A stretch of DNA of 64,000 nucleotides from Peptococcaceae bacterium BRH_c8a (GTDB lineage Bacteria; Bacillota; Desulfotomaculia; Desulfotomaculales; Desulfallaceae): contig LADP01000039.1 in the NCBI GenBank assembly GCA_000961575.1, forward strand, positions 62,001 to 126,000. Reading direction: 5' to 3'. Made by a program: the position numbers and the translations under genes. The notes beneath the pieces are model-generated. The model made no database searches. It was not told the origin of the DNA and was given only the letters and a program-made list of their open reading frames with translations. Within the stretch, counting starts at the first letter, position 1. Every line of letters starts with the position of its first letter. Shown piece by piece: positions 1 through 7,594 of the stretch.

Positions 1-422
1 ACCGGGTCATGCGCATGGTGCAGTTGGGATTACGGGAGACGGCGCTGAGCTGCAACAGCATTTGGCTGTGCGCCTATTGCTCTACCTGCAGCGTGCGCTG
101 TCCCAAAAACGTTAACTTGGCCCAGGTAATGGATGCCCTGCGCATTATTGCTGGTAAAGAAAAACGCGCCAAGACCGCCCGGGCCAGGCACGTCGAATTA
201 TTTAACCGTAATTTTCTCAATTCCATCAGGCGATACGGCCGGCTGCACGAGTTTGAAACAATGACCATGTACAATTTAAAAAGCGGCCAGCCGTTCAAAA
301 ACGCCGACACCGGCCTATATATGCTGTCCCGGGGTAAGTTAAAATTTTTAATTCAAAAAACCAGCCAAATGGACCAGGTGAAACAAATATTTGCCCGGGT
401 TAAAGAATTGGAGGAAAAATAA
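1..422 (+). CDS. hdrC: Heterodisulfide reductase subunit C (HdrC), 5' end outside window
   Basis: About 139 C-terminal residues are visible; the reading frame is open through the left edge, so the true start lies outside. The segment LCAYCSTCSVRCP is a CX2CX2CX3CP [4Fe-4S] site, followed by a helical tail typical of HdrC. HdrC passes electrons between HdrA and the catalytic HdrB in the cytoplasm. The stop is followed two bases later by hdrB, with its ribosome site (GGAGG) inside the hdrC tail, so the two are translationally close. The assignment rests on the ferredoxin motif plus the hdrB-hdrA neighbours. An N-terminal first cluster cannot be checked because it is cut off. Confidence 0.85.
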   Translation, partial: RVMRMVQLGLRETALSCNSIWLCAYCSTCSVRCPKNVNLAQVMDALRIIAGKEKRAKTARARHVELFNRNFLNSIRRYGRLHEFETMTMYNLKSGQPFKNADTGLYMLSRGKLKFLIQKTSQMDQVKQIFARVKELEEK

Positions 423-424
423 CG

Positions 425-1282
425 ATGAAATTTTCCTACTACCCGGGCTGCTGTTACGAAACCAGTGCCCGGGAATACGATATGTCCAGTCAAGCGGTAT
501 GTAAAAAGCTGGGCATTGAACTGGAGGAAATTGAAGACTGGAACTGCTGCGGTTCCACTGCCGCGCACAGCACCAACCACCTGTTGGCACTTTCCCTTTC
601 CGCCCGGAACCTGGCTCTGGCCGAACAAAAGGGATTAGATGTAGTGGCGGCTTGCGCCGCCTGTTACCAGCGCTTGGCCGTTGCCAGGCATGAACTAAAC
701 GGTGACCCCGATTTACTGGCCCGAGTGAACTCGGTAACCGGCCTGCCTTACACGGCCTCACAACGGGTATTGTCCATGCCCGAGGTAATCGCCTCCTATG
801 GGGTGGACAACCTGCGGGCCCGGGTAAACAAGCCGCTGACCGGATTAAAAATAGCCGCTTACTACGGGTGCCTGCTGGTACGGCCCCGTTCGATCCAAAT
901 TGACGATGAGGAAAACCCGCACATCTTGGAGCAGATTATGGAATGTTGTGGGGCCCAGCCGGTGGATTGGCATTATCAAACCGAATGCTGTGGCGCAGGA
1001 CTTGGTATATCCAATGAGGACATCGTGTTTAAACTGGTAGCCGATATTTTAGAGGACGCCGCCGCCAACGGGGCCGACTGTATTATATGTGCCTGCCCGC
1101 TATGTCACTTCAACCTGGACCTGCGGCAGGCCAAAATTAACAAAAAGTTAAAACAAAAGTTTAACCTGCCGGTGTTTTACTTTACCCAACTGGTGGGCCT
1201 GGCCACGGGAGTAAATCCCGCGGTCCTGAGCCTGCACACCCATTTCATAAACACCAAGACCATCAAAAGAAAATACGCTTGA
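425..1282 (+). CDS. hdrB: Heterodisulfide reductase subunit B (HdrB), CCG-domain protein
   Basis: This is a 285-residue protein of normal HdrB length. Two cysteine-rich CCG domains are visible. The first has YYPGCC near residue 5, WNCCGS near 39 and ACAACY near 78. The second has YYGCLL near 147, then TECCGAG and CACPLCHFN towards the C-terminus. In the family these CCG motifs bind the pair of noncubane [4Fe-4S] clusters that reduce a disulfide substrate. In a non-methanogen the physiological disulfide (for example DsrC trisulfide or another thiol carrier) cannot be read from sequence. The ATG is preceded by GGAGG with good spacing, and the gene lies between hdrC and hdrA. Confidence 0.92.
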   Translation: MKFSYYPGCCYETSAREYDMSSQAVCKKLGIELEEIEDWNCCGSTAAHSTNHLLALSLSARNLALAEQKGLDVVAACAACYQRLAVARHELNGDPDLLARVNSVTGLPYTASQRVLSMPEVIASYGVDNLRARVNKPLTGLKIAAYYGCLLVRPRSIQIDDEENPHILEQIMECCGAQPVDWHYQTECCGAGLGISNEDIVFKLVADILEDAAANGADCIICACPLCHFNLDLRQAKINKKLKQKFNLPVFYFTQLVGLATGVNPAVLSLHTHFINTKTIKRKYA

Positions 1283-1292
1283 TTTTAGTATT

Positions 1293-1344
1293 GTCATCCT
1301 GAGCGTAGCGAAGGATCTAGATTCTTCACTGCGTTCAGAATGAC
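1293..1344 (+). repeat. Dispersed palindromic element, GTCATCCTGAGCG family, complete copy
   Basis: The 52-nt element begins GTCATCCTGAGCG and ends CGTTCAGAATGAC, so the outer arms are imperfect inverted repeats. A second, inner hairpin is formed by AGCGAAGGATCT and AGATTCTTCACT. It lies in the hdrB-hdrA gap. Related copies are at 10681 (half), 35329 and 55881 in this window. It resembles REP or MITE-type repeats and could fold in the hdr transcript. Confidence 0.85.
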
Positions 1345-1414
1345 GGAAACTATGTTCGAGCGAAATGCTGGATAGTTAAGAACAACCTAACTTGCATACA
1401 GGGGAGTCGGAATA

Positions 1415-3397
1415 ATGAAAAGAATAGGAGTATTCGTTTGCTGGTGTGGTTCAAATATCGCCGGGGTGGTAGATGTACCCGGGGTGGCGCAGCTAGCCGC
1501 CAATTTTCCCAACGTGCGCTTCAGCACTGATTACAAATACATGTGCTCCGAACCGGGGCAAGAAACTATCGTGCAGGCAATTAAGGAACATAACCTGGAC
1601 GCCGTAGTAGTGGCCTCTTGCTCACCGCGCCTGCATGAGCCCACTTTCCGTAAAACTCTGGCCAGGGCGGGGCTCAACCCGTACATGCTGGAAATGGCCA
1701 ACATCAGGGAACATTGCTCCTGGGTGCACGCCAAAGAAAAAGCCAAGGCCACCCAAAAAGCAATTGAACTGGTGCGCCGGGCGGTGGCCAAAGCTGCCAA
1801 GCTGGTGCCGCTGTACGAATCCACTATCCCGGTAACCAAGCGGGCGCTGGTTATTGGCGGGGGTATTGCCGGCATCCAGGCCGCCCTGGATATAGCCGAC
1901 TCCGGCCGGGAGGTTTGGCTGGTCGAGCGGGAATCAACCATCGGCGGCCGGATGGCCATGCTGGATAAAACGTTTCCCACCCTGGATTGCTCGGCTTGAA
2001 TAAGCACGCCTAAAATGGTTGCTGCGGCGCAGCACCCGCAAATAAAACTAATTACCTATGCCGAAGTAGAACAGGTCAAGGGATATATCGGCAACTTCGA
2101 GATAACCATCCGCCAGAAGGCGCGTTCGGTAGACCACACCAAATGTACCGGTTGTGGCACCTGCTGGAATAAGTGCCCCACCGCGGTGCCCAGCGAATAT
2201 GACCTGGGTCTGGGTAAACGCAAGGCTATATACATCGACTTTCCCCAGGCTGTACCCAATAAACCGGTCATCGACCGCCAAAACTGCCGCAAATTTACCA
2301 GCGACAAATGCGGGGTATGCCAAAAGGTGTGCCCGGTGGGGGCGGTAGATTACAACCAGCAGGACGAACTGATTAGCGATCACTTCGGGGCCATTGTAGT
2401 GGCCACCGGATTTGACCTGTTTAACTGGGGGCAAAACTACGGTGAATATGGCTACGGGAAATATCCCGACGTCATTACCGGGCTGCACTTTGAACGCATG
2501 TCCAACGCCTCCGGCCCTACGGGCGGTAAGATTATTCGCCCTTCCGACGGCACCGAGCCTCAAAATGTAGTTTTTGTTAAGTGTGTGGGCTCCAGGGATG
2601 ATGCCAAGGGCAAGAGCTATTGCTCCCGGGCCTGCTGTATGTACACCGCTAAACACGCCCACCAAGTGATGGAGAAAATCCCGGGGGGCAGGGCCTTTGT
2701 GTTTTACATGGACGTACGTACCGCCGGGAAGGCTTATGAAGAGTTTTACCAGCGTTCCGTAATGGAAGGAGCCCAGTATATCCGAGGCCGGGTGTCCAAA
2801 ATCCTGCCCCGGGGGGACAAGCTGCTGGTCCGAGGGGCCGACACACTGCTGGGTGAACAGGTGGAAGTGGAAGCAGACCTGGTGGTGCTGGCCACCGCAA
2901 TGGTGCCCGCAGCCGGCTCGGACGGATTAGCGCAACTGGTTGGTTTCACCACCGATAAGGACGGCTTCTGCCAGGAAGCCCATCCCAAACTGCGGCCGGT
3001 AGAAACCAACACCGCCGGGGTTTTCCTGGCGGGAGCTTGCCAGGGGCCTAAGGATATACCGGATACGGTAGCCCAGGCTAGCGGGGCAGCGGTGAAAGTA
3101 ACAGCACTGTTAGCGCGCGAAGAATTAAGCGTTGAACCAATCGTTTCCGGGGTAAACGAAGCCAGTTGCTCGGGCTGCCTGGTCTGCCGGCCCATATGCC
3201 CGTACAGCGCCATCGAAGCCCGCACCATTAACGAGCGGCACGGGCGGGAAACGGTGTCCAGAGTGGTGGCCCACGTTAACACCGGCTTATGCCAGGGCTG
3301 CGGCAGCTGCACGGTGGCCTGCCGCAGCGGCGCCATTGATTTAAAAGGATTTACCAACGAACAACTGGTTGCGGAGGTTGATGCCGTATGTCTGTAG
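1415..3397 (+). CDS. hdrA: Selenocysteine-containing heterodisulfide reductase subunit A (HdrA), in-frame TGA at 1997-1999
   Basis: Read through the TGA, this is one 660-residue HdrA with Sec at position 195. The context LDCSA-U-ISTPKM matches the family's cysteine at that place. Upstream are the N-terminal Cys-rich start (VFVCWCGSN) and the FAD fold [14 protein letters not shown]. Downstream are ferredoxin sites [33 protein letters not shown] and [11 protein letters not shown]. HdrA is the flavin-bifurcating core that splits electrons between ferredoxin and HdrB. The frame is unbroken on both sides of the TGA, and a hairpin at 2017-2036 fits a bacterial SECIS. Start is the ATG after GGGGAG. 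It overlaps mvhD by 10 nt. Split two-gene annotation would be wrong. Confidence 0.94.
2017..2036 (+). promoter_or_regulatory. Putative bacterial SECIS hairpin of hdrA
   Basis: GGTTGCTGC pairs with GCAGCACC around a GGC loop, leaving one bulged U. The lower stem GGU-U-GC/GC-ACC has the same layout as the well-known E. coli fdhF SECIS. The hairpin starts 18 nt after the TGA, which is slightly further than in fdhF. It lies inside the coding frame. Binding by SelB is inferred. Confidence 0.75.
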
Positions 3398-3831
3398 ATC
3401 CAACTGCCCATAATGAAAAAGAAATTAAAATAGTCGGCTTTTGCTGCACTTGGTGCAGTTACGCCGGCGCCGACCTGGCCGGGGTCAGCCGCCTGCCGTA
3501 TCCTACCAATATAAGGATTTTGCGGGTGCCCTGCTCCAGCCGGGTTAACCCACAGCTGATTATCAGGGCGTTCCAGCGGGGTGCAGACGGGGTGCTGGTT
3601 TCCGGGTGACACCCCGGAGACTGCCACTATGGTAGTGGCAATTACCACACCCGTCGCCGGTTCATGATTATGAAACGGCTGCTGGAATTTGCCGGTCTGG
3701 AACCCGAGCGTTTCCAGGCCCGCTGGATTAGCGGCTCCGAAGGAGCCAAGTTTGCTGCCACCGTGCAAGAAATAACCGAGCAAATTAAAAAACTGGGCCC
3801 CAATACCAAAATGAGGGATACTGATGAGTGA
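3388..3831 (+). CDS. mvhD: Selenocysteine-containing MvhD/FlxD-type [2Fe-2S] subunit, in-frame TGA at 3607-3609
   Basis: Read through the TGA this gives a 147-residue MvhD-family protein with Sec74. The stretch [18 protein letters not shown] is the family signature GCHPGDCHY with Cys replaced by Sec. Other conserved sites are [14 protein letters not shown] at the N-terminus and VPCSSRV in the middle. The subunit carries the [2Fe-2S] cluster that links the electron-donating module to HdrA. Without read-through the product would be a 73-residue stump lacking half the fold, while the frame downstream stays open with full family similarity to 3831. It overlaps hdrA by 10 nt and the next gene by 8 nt. 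In Flx-type clusters the same protein is called FlxD. Confidence 0.93.
3622..3640 (+). promoter_or_regulatory. Putative bacterial SECIS hairpin of mvhD/flxD
   Basis: TGCCACTA and TAGTGGCA form a perfect 8-bp stem around TGG, giving a GGU at the apex if the top pair opens. The loop is 21-24 nt after the TGA, within the range for bacterial SECIS elements. It is a separate hairpin from the one in hdrA, so both Sec codons have their own structure. Confidence 0.78.
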
Positions 3832-4771
3832 AAAAAAAGCACACCAAGAGATAACCGCCAAACTGCGCGCGGAATGCAAGCGGCTACTGGAAACGGGGAC
3901 AGTGCATACCGTAATTGGTTTCGCCCCTGGCTCGATGCCGGGTCGCACCGTGCCGGTTTTTATTACCAACCCGCAAGAAGTGGCCCAACTCACCTGGAAC
4001 CCCTTCTGCGCCGCCAATTTGTCCAAGTACCTGCTTGACCACCACCAGCCCGGCGGCAAAGCAGCCATTGTAGTCAAAGGCTGCGATTCGCGGGGCATTG
4101 TACGACTGTTACAGGACAACCAGGTGCTAAGGGATGAGGTACACATACTGGGCATCCCCTGCCGGGGGCAGTACGACCACCGCAAAATACCAGGCGGCCT
4201 CGAAGTGGAAGAAACCGAACCACTGGAACAAGGGACCGCTGATGTGGCGCACCCGGAACTGCACCTGGAAAAGTGCGCCTATTGCGAAAACCCCACCCCG
4301 GTGATATACGATTTATTGCTGGACGACGCAGTGGCACCTAGTACCGATAGCAAAGGGAGATTTACCGAAATAACGGATTTGGAAGCCAAAACGGCCCAAG
4401 AAAAGTCGACGTACTGGGACGATCATTTCAGTCGTTGCCTACGCTGTTACGCCTGCCGCAACGCTTGCCCGGCCTGCACCTGCCGCGAGTGTGTGTTCGA
4501 CCAGTTCGACCCGGACTGGGTTTCCAAACGCAATAACCTGACCGAAAACACCGCTTTTCACCTAATCCGCGCTTTTCATGTCGCCGGGCGTTGTGTGGAC
4601 TGCGGCGAGTGCGACCGGGTTTGCCCGGTACAAATCCCCTTGCGTCTGTTAAACCGAAAAATTATCAAAGATCTGGACGAACTGTTCGAGGCACCCACTC
4701 CAGGCACCGACCTTAATGTTAAACCCGCCCTGGGAGACTTTACCCCCCAGGACCCAGATGAATTTCACTAA
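3824..4771 (+). CDS. Iron-sulfur electron-transfer protein of the Hdr-Flx module (FlxC-like by position)
   Basis: The product is 315 residues and cytoplasmic. The N-terminal half has a conserved VVKGCDSRGIVRLL segment and CAYCENPTP, resembling the beta-subunit type proteins that accompany hydrogenases and dehydrogenases. The C-terminal half has a Cys-dense stretch CLRCYACRNACPACTCREC and then CVDCGECDRVCPVQIP, giving at least two [4Fe-4S] sites. It starts inside the mvhD stop region (ATGAGTGA overlap). The order hdrC-hdrB-hdrA-flxD-this-next-flxA is the mirror of the flxABCD-hdrABC order known in sulfate reducers, which suggests FlxC. The B/C naming is inference. Confidence 0.8.
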   Translation: MSEKKAHQEITAKLRAECKRLLETGTVHTVIGFAPGSMPGRTVPVFITNPQEVAQLTWNPFCAANLSKYLLDHHQPGGKAAIVVKGCDSRGIVRLLQDNQVLRDEVHILGIPCRGQYDHRKIPGGLEVEETEPLEQGTADVAHPELHLEKCAYCENPTPVIYDLLLDDAVAPSTDSKGRFTEITDLEAKTAQEKSTYWDDHFSRCLRCYACRNACPACTCRECVFDQFDPDWVSKRNNLTENTAFHLIRAFHVAGRCVDCGECDRVCPVQIPLRLLNRKIIKDLDELFEAPTPGTDLNVKPALGDFTPQDPDEFH

Positions 4772-4813
4772 TACACTCAGGATTAAACCAGTCCGTCAAC
4801 CGAGGTGAGATAT

Positions 4814-5866
4814 TTGCCGGCCATACTAAAAAAAGATAACCTACAGCAATTACTGGCAAGCCTATCCCAGGCATACAAACTTGTGCTGCCGGTACGTGAA
4901 AACGGGATGACCTTTTTCAGACCATATCAAACGGGGCTTACCATAGACCCCGATTATATCAACACCGCCACATCCCCTAAAGAGTTCCTGTTTCCGCAAA
5001 CCGAAAAAATGCTGTCCTTCAAGTACCGGGAGAGCGCAGACATTTCTATAACTAATGAAGAACCGCATGCTGAAAAGCTGGCTGTCTTTGGTGCCAGATC
5101 CTGTGACCTGGCAGGCATTGCTGCCTTAGACCCGGTGTTCGGGGGCAGGTTCCCTGATCCGCAATACAGTACCCGCCGGGACAACGTACTGCTGGTGGGA
5201 TTGGGCTGCCGCCGGGCGTCTGCATCCTGCTTTTGCCAGGCTTTTAACATTGACCCGCTGGCCTGTGCCGGTGCTGATATTGCCATGATTGAGCTGGAAG
5301 ACTGTTTTGCGATAGAAGCCCGTACCGCTAGGGGTCACGCCCAGTTAGCTAATTTTAGCCAATTACTTGAGGAGGATCACTCCGGCGGCGTTAAAACCAG
5401 TCTTTCCAGCGCCAGAGAAGCACTAAACCGTTCGTTTGGCAGCCTGCCCGATCCAGCGGGAGTGAAAGATTTCCTGGACCGCCAATTTGAGCTGCCCTAC
5501 TGGGAACAAATTGCCTCCCGCTGCCTGGGGTGTGGTATATGTACCTATATTTGCCCCACCTGCCACTGTTTCGACATTTTCGATGTAACCAGGGGCAAGC
5601 CCGACGGCAACAGATACCGCTGCTGGGATTCCTGCATGTTTGCGGACTTTACCGGTATGGCCGGTGGCCATAATCCCCGCCCCACCCAAAAGGAACGGGT
5701 CAGGAATAGGTTTATGCATAAACTTAAATACCATTTGGATCGTTACGAGATTGGCGGGTGTGTGGGTTGCGGTCGCTGCGTCGAAAAGTGCCCGGTAAAC
5801 CTGGATATCAGGCAAATAATTAACGATATTAATAAACTACAGGGGGTGGAAGTGAATGGGCAATAA
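4814..5866 (+). CDS. 4Fe-4S dicluster protein of the Hdr-Flx module (AsrA/hydrogenase-beta-like; FlxB-like by position)
   Basis: The product is about 350 residues. The N-terminal domain holds FGARSCDLAGIAALD and VGLGCRRASASCFC. The C-terminal domain has CLGCGICTYICPTCHCFD, then a CWDSCMFADFTGMAGGHNPR box, and CVGCGRCVEKCPVN. This pattern is shared with anaerobic sulfite reductase subunit A and sulfhydrogenase beta subunits, which relay electrons to or from a flavoprotein. I chose the TTG at 4814 because GAGGTGA sits six bases before it; a GTG at 4805 in the same frame lies inside that ribosome site. The stop overlaps the next gene by 11 nt, so the two are likely coupled. Confidence 0.85.
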   Translation: MPAILKKDNLQQLLASLSQAYKLVLPVRENGMTFFRPYQTGLTIDPDYINTATSPKEFLFPQTEKMLSFKYRESADISITNEEPHAEKLAVFGARSCDLAGIAALDPVFGGRFPDPQYSTRRDNVLLVGLGCRRASASCFCQAFNIDPLACAGADIAMIELEDCFAIEARTARGHAQLANFSQLLEEDHSGGVKTSLSSAREALNRSFGSLPDPAGVKDFLDRQFELPYWEQIASRCLGCGICTYICPTCHCFDIFDVTRGKPDGNRYRCWDSCMFADFTGMAGGHNPRPTQKERVRNRFMHKLKYHLDRYEIGGCVGCGRCVEKCPVNLDIRQIINDINKLQGVEVNGQ

Positions 5867-6698
5867 CAGCCCGCTGATACCGCACCCGGCCACGATCACC
5901 AAAATAATAGACGAGACCAGTGACGTGCGGACTTTCCAGGTAATATTTGACGACCCCGCCATAATGGAAAACTTCAACAATAAACCCGGCCAGGTCGCCC
6001 AGTTATCAATATTCGGCCTGGGGGAAGCCACCATCAGCATAACCTCTTCACCCACCCGCCAGGGCTTGTTGGAATTCAGCGTTAAAAAGGTGGGACGGCT
6101 GACCACCGCCCTGCATCAACTTGAAGAAGGGTGCCGCATCGGCATCCGGGGGCCTTACGGGAACCACTTCCCCTATGAGCAGATGGTGGGCAAGGACATT
6201 TTGTTTATCGGCGGCGGCATCGGCCTGGCCCCACTGCGGTCACTAATCGACTTTATGCTGGCTGAAGAGAACCGTCAGCGGTTCGGCCTGGTGGATATAA
6301 TTTACGGCGCCCGCTCGGCGGATGACCTGTGCTTTAAAAGTGATATTATAGAAAGGTGGCCCACTGCACCCCGCACCGTTGTCCACACCACCGTAGACCG
6401 GGGTGATATGTCCTGGACCGGCCACGTGGGGTTTGTGCCCTCCTACCTGGAGGAAATTAACCCCTTACCCCAAAACAGAATTGCCATTACCTGCGGTCCG
6501 CCAATAATGATTAAATTTGTACTGCAGGCCCTGGAAAAAATGGGCTACACCGACCAGCAGATCATCACCACCCTGGAACTAAAGATGAAATGCGGCATTG
6601 GCAAGTGTGGACGTTGCAACATCGGCAGCAATTTCGTATGCCTGGACGGTCCAGTTTTTACCCTGGCCCAGCTTAAGGAAATGCCACCCGAGTTTTAA
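5856..6698 (+). CDS. flxA: FAD/NAD(P)-binding oxidoreductase subunit (FlxA-like)
   Basis: This 280-residue protein has the ferredoxin-NADP reductase fold. An FAD-binding barrel (residues 1-105) leads to RGPYGNHFP, followed by the nucleotide-binding segment ILFIGGGIGLAPLRSLIDF. The C-terminus has CGIGKCGRCNIG plus a further Cys, the usual [2Fe-2S] site of AsrB, HydG and PyrK-type proteins. It would exchange hydride with NAD(P)H and pass electrons via the iron-sulfur subunits and MvhD to HdrA. The cluster has no hydrogenase or formate dehydrogenase, so NADH is the likely partner; this is inferred. ATG 5856 follows AGGGGGTGG. A terminator lies directly after the gene. Confidence 0.86.
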   Translation: MGNNSPLIPHPATITKIIDETSDVRTFQVIFDDPAIMENFNNKPGQVAQLSIFGLGEATISITSSPTRQGLLEFSVKKVGRLTTALHQLEEGCRIGIRGPYGNHFPYEQMVGKDILFIGGGIGLAPLRSLIDFMLAEENRQRFGLVDIIYGARSADDLCFKSDIIERWPTAPRTVVHTTVDRGDMSWTGHVGFVPSYLEEINPLPQNRIAITCGPPIMIKFVLQALEKMGYTDQQIITTLELKMKCGIGKCGRCNIGSNFVCLDGPVFTLAQLKEMPPEF

Positions 6699-6710
6699 TA
6701 CGAGAAACAC

Positions 6711-6742
6711 AAAACACCGGAATTAATAACCGGTGTTTTTTT
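6711..6742 (+). terminator. Rho-independent terminator of the hdr-flx operon
   Basis: AACACCGG and CCGGTGTT form a stem around AATTAATAA, followed by a run of seven T. It lies 12 nt after the flxA-like stop and separates the operon from the convergent minus-strand genes. Confidence 0.9.
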
Positions 6743-6778
6743 GTGCTTGCAATTTAATTAGAAGGCCTAACGAGCACC

Positions 6779-7177
6779 CTACCTGGATAAACCCACCCCC
6801 AACACGCCGCCAACAGCACCGGCAATGCCGGACAAGCCGCCCCTAAGCAGCAAGTTCCCCGCGGCAGTTTTAAAATCGAAGAACAACCCAGCCAACAATA
6901 ACCCCAACAGCATAAACAAAATCGCTACCACAATACCGTGCAACAAACCCCGGGATCCCGCTTCACGAGCAGCTAAAAAACTTCCAATCAGTATACTCAC
7001 GTAAAACAGCGCCACAGACGTGGCTGGAAGCGTTTTTTCAGCCACGCCTGTCATCTGGTAAACTACACTCAGCAAAGCACTGCCGAGTACGGTAATGACA
7101 AGCGCTATTAATATGCCCTTGGTGATAGCAGAAAAACTCAGTGCGCCCAAGCCGGCCCTATCATCCTTCAGCGACAT
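6779..7177 (-). CDS. Small integral membrane protein, TIGR04086 (YrzE)-like
   Basis: The 132-residue product has four hydrophobic helices (about residues 17-40, 52-70, 78-100 and 110-130) and a glycine-rich last helix. The length and helix layout fit the TIGR04086 family of Firmicutes membrane proteins, whose function is not known. The ATG is preceded by GGGAGGTG at ideal spacing. The tiny gene 7256-7399 lies upstream on the same strand with a similar ribosome site, and the two may be cotranscribed. The family call is from memory of the general pattern, so only the membrane topology is firm. Confidence 0.72.
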   Translation of the reverse strand: MSLKDDRAGLGALSFSAITKGILIALVITVLGSALLSVVYQMTGVAEKTLPATSVALFYVSILIGSFLAAREAGSRGLLHGIVVAILFMLLGLLLAGLFFDFKTAAGNLLLRGGLSGIAGAVGGVLGVGLSR

Positions 7178-7255
7178 TTATACACCTCCCTTTTTTACCA
7201 TAAATTTATGTGCGTGAGAGATGAATATGCCTTGGAGAGCACTGATTCGCTTGAG

Positions 7256-7399
7256 TTATTTTTTTGTAATCTCGCTTACTTCCTCAGCCGATCGATGTTC
7301 AGTCTTGCCGTCCAGATTTATTTGCGACGCAGATCCGGTTGGTTCATTGATAAAAGCATCTCCCCGGCGCAATTTTTTTTCAATGCGTGGTACTTTCAT
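7256..7399 (-). CDS. Unrecognised 47-residue charged small protein
   Basis: A short minus-strand frame begins at ATG 7399, is preceded by GGAGGTG eight bases upstream and ends at a TAA at 7256. The product starts MKVPRIEKKLRRGDAF and ends EEVSEITKK. It is soluble, rich in Lys, Arg and Glu, and has no cysteine or membrane segment. It lies 78 nt upstream of the TIGR04086-like gene on the same strand. I do not recognise a family. The case for a real gene is the ribosome site, the good coding composition and the lack of any other gene in this gap. Confidence 0.6.
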   Translation of the reverse strand: MKVPRIEKKLRRGDAFINEPTGSASQINLDGKTEHRSAEEVSEITKK

Positions 7400-7560
7400 T
7401 TTAATTACACCTCCAACTTATTTGGGGTTATTATGCTCGCACTGCTTTAAAAGTAACACCCCATACTTATCCCACTAATATTGTCTTATAAAGAGGGTTA
7501 TTGTCTACTTAATTATGGGCCTTTTGGAAGGAAGTGGGTCACGGGTGGGCGAATAGAGTC

Positions 7561-7566
7561 TATAAT
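7561..7566 (+). promoter_or_regulatory. Possible -10 box of the TPR gene
   Basis: A perfect TATAAT stands 29 nt upstream of the chosen GTG start. No clear -35 box is seen 17 nt before it, so the call is tentative. If used, it excludes the upstream TTG start. Confidence 0.35.
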
Positions 7567-7594
7567 TAAACCAAGCAAAAAAGAGGTGGGATTT

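Noticed and set aside
1415-1999. Short separate oxidoreductase gene ending at TGA
   Set aside because: The same frame continues with full HdrA similarity after the TGA and a SECIS-like hairpin is present, so it is the first part of a selenoprotein.
3388-3609. A 73-residue stand-alone protein or pseudogene
   Set aside because: The MvhD signature spans the TGA and the frame stays open to 3831; read-through as Sec explains it better than decay.
2746-4185. Long minus-strand open frame of about 479 codons
   Set aside because: It is antisense to hdrA, mvhD and the next gene, has no ribosome site or known family, and reflects GC-rich codon use on the other strand.
7208-7450. Plus-strand open frame in the gap before the TPR gene
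   Set aside because: It overlaps the minus-strand 47-residue gene, which has a much better ribosome site and composition.
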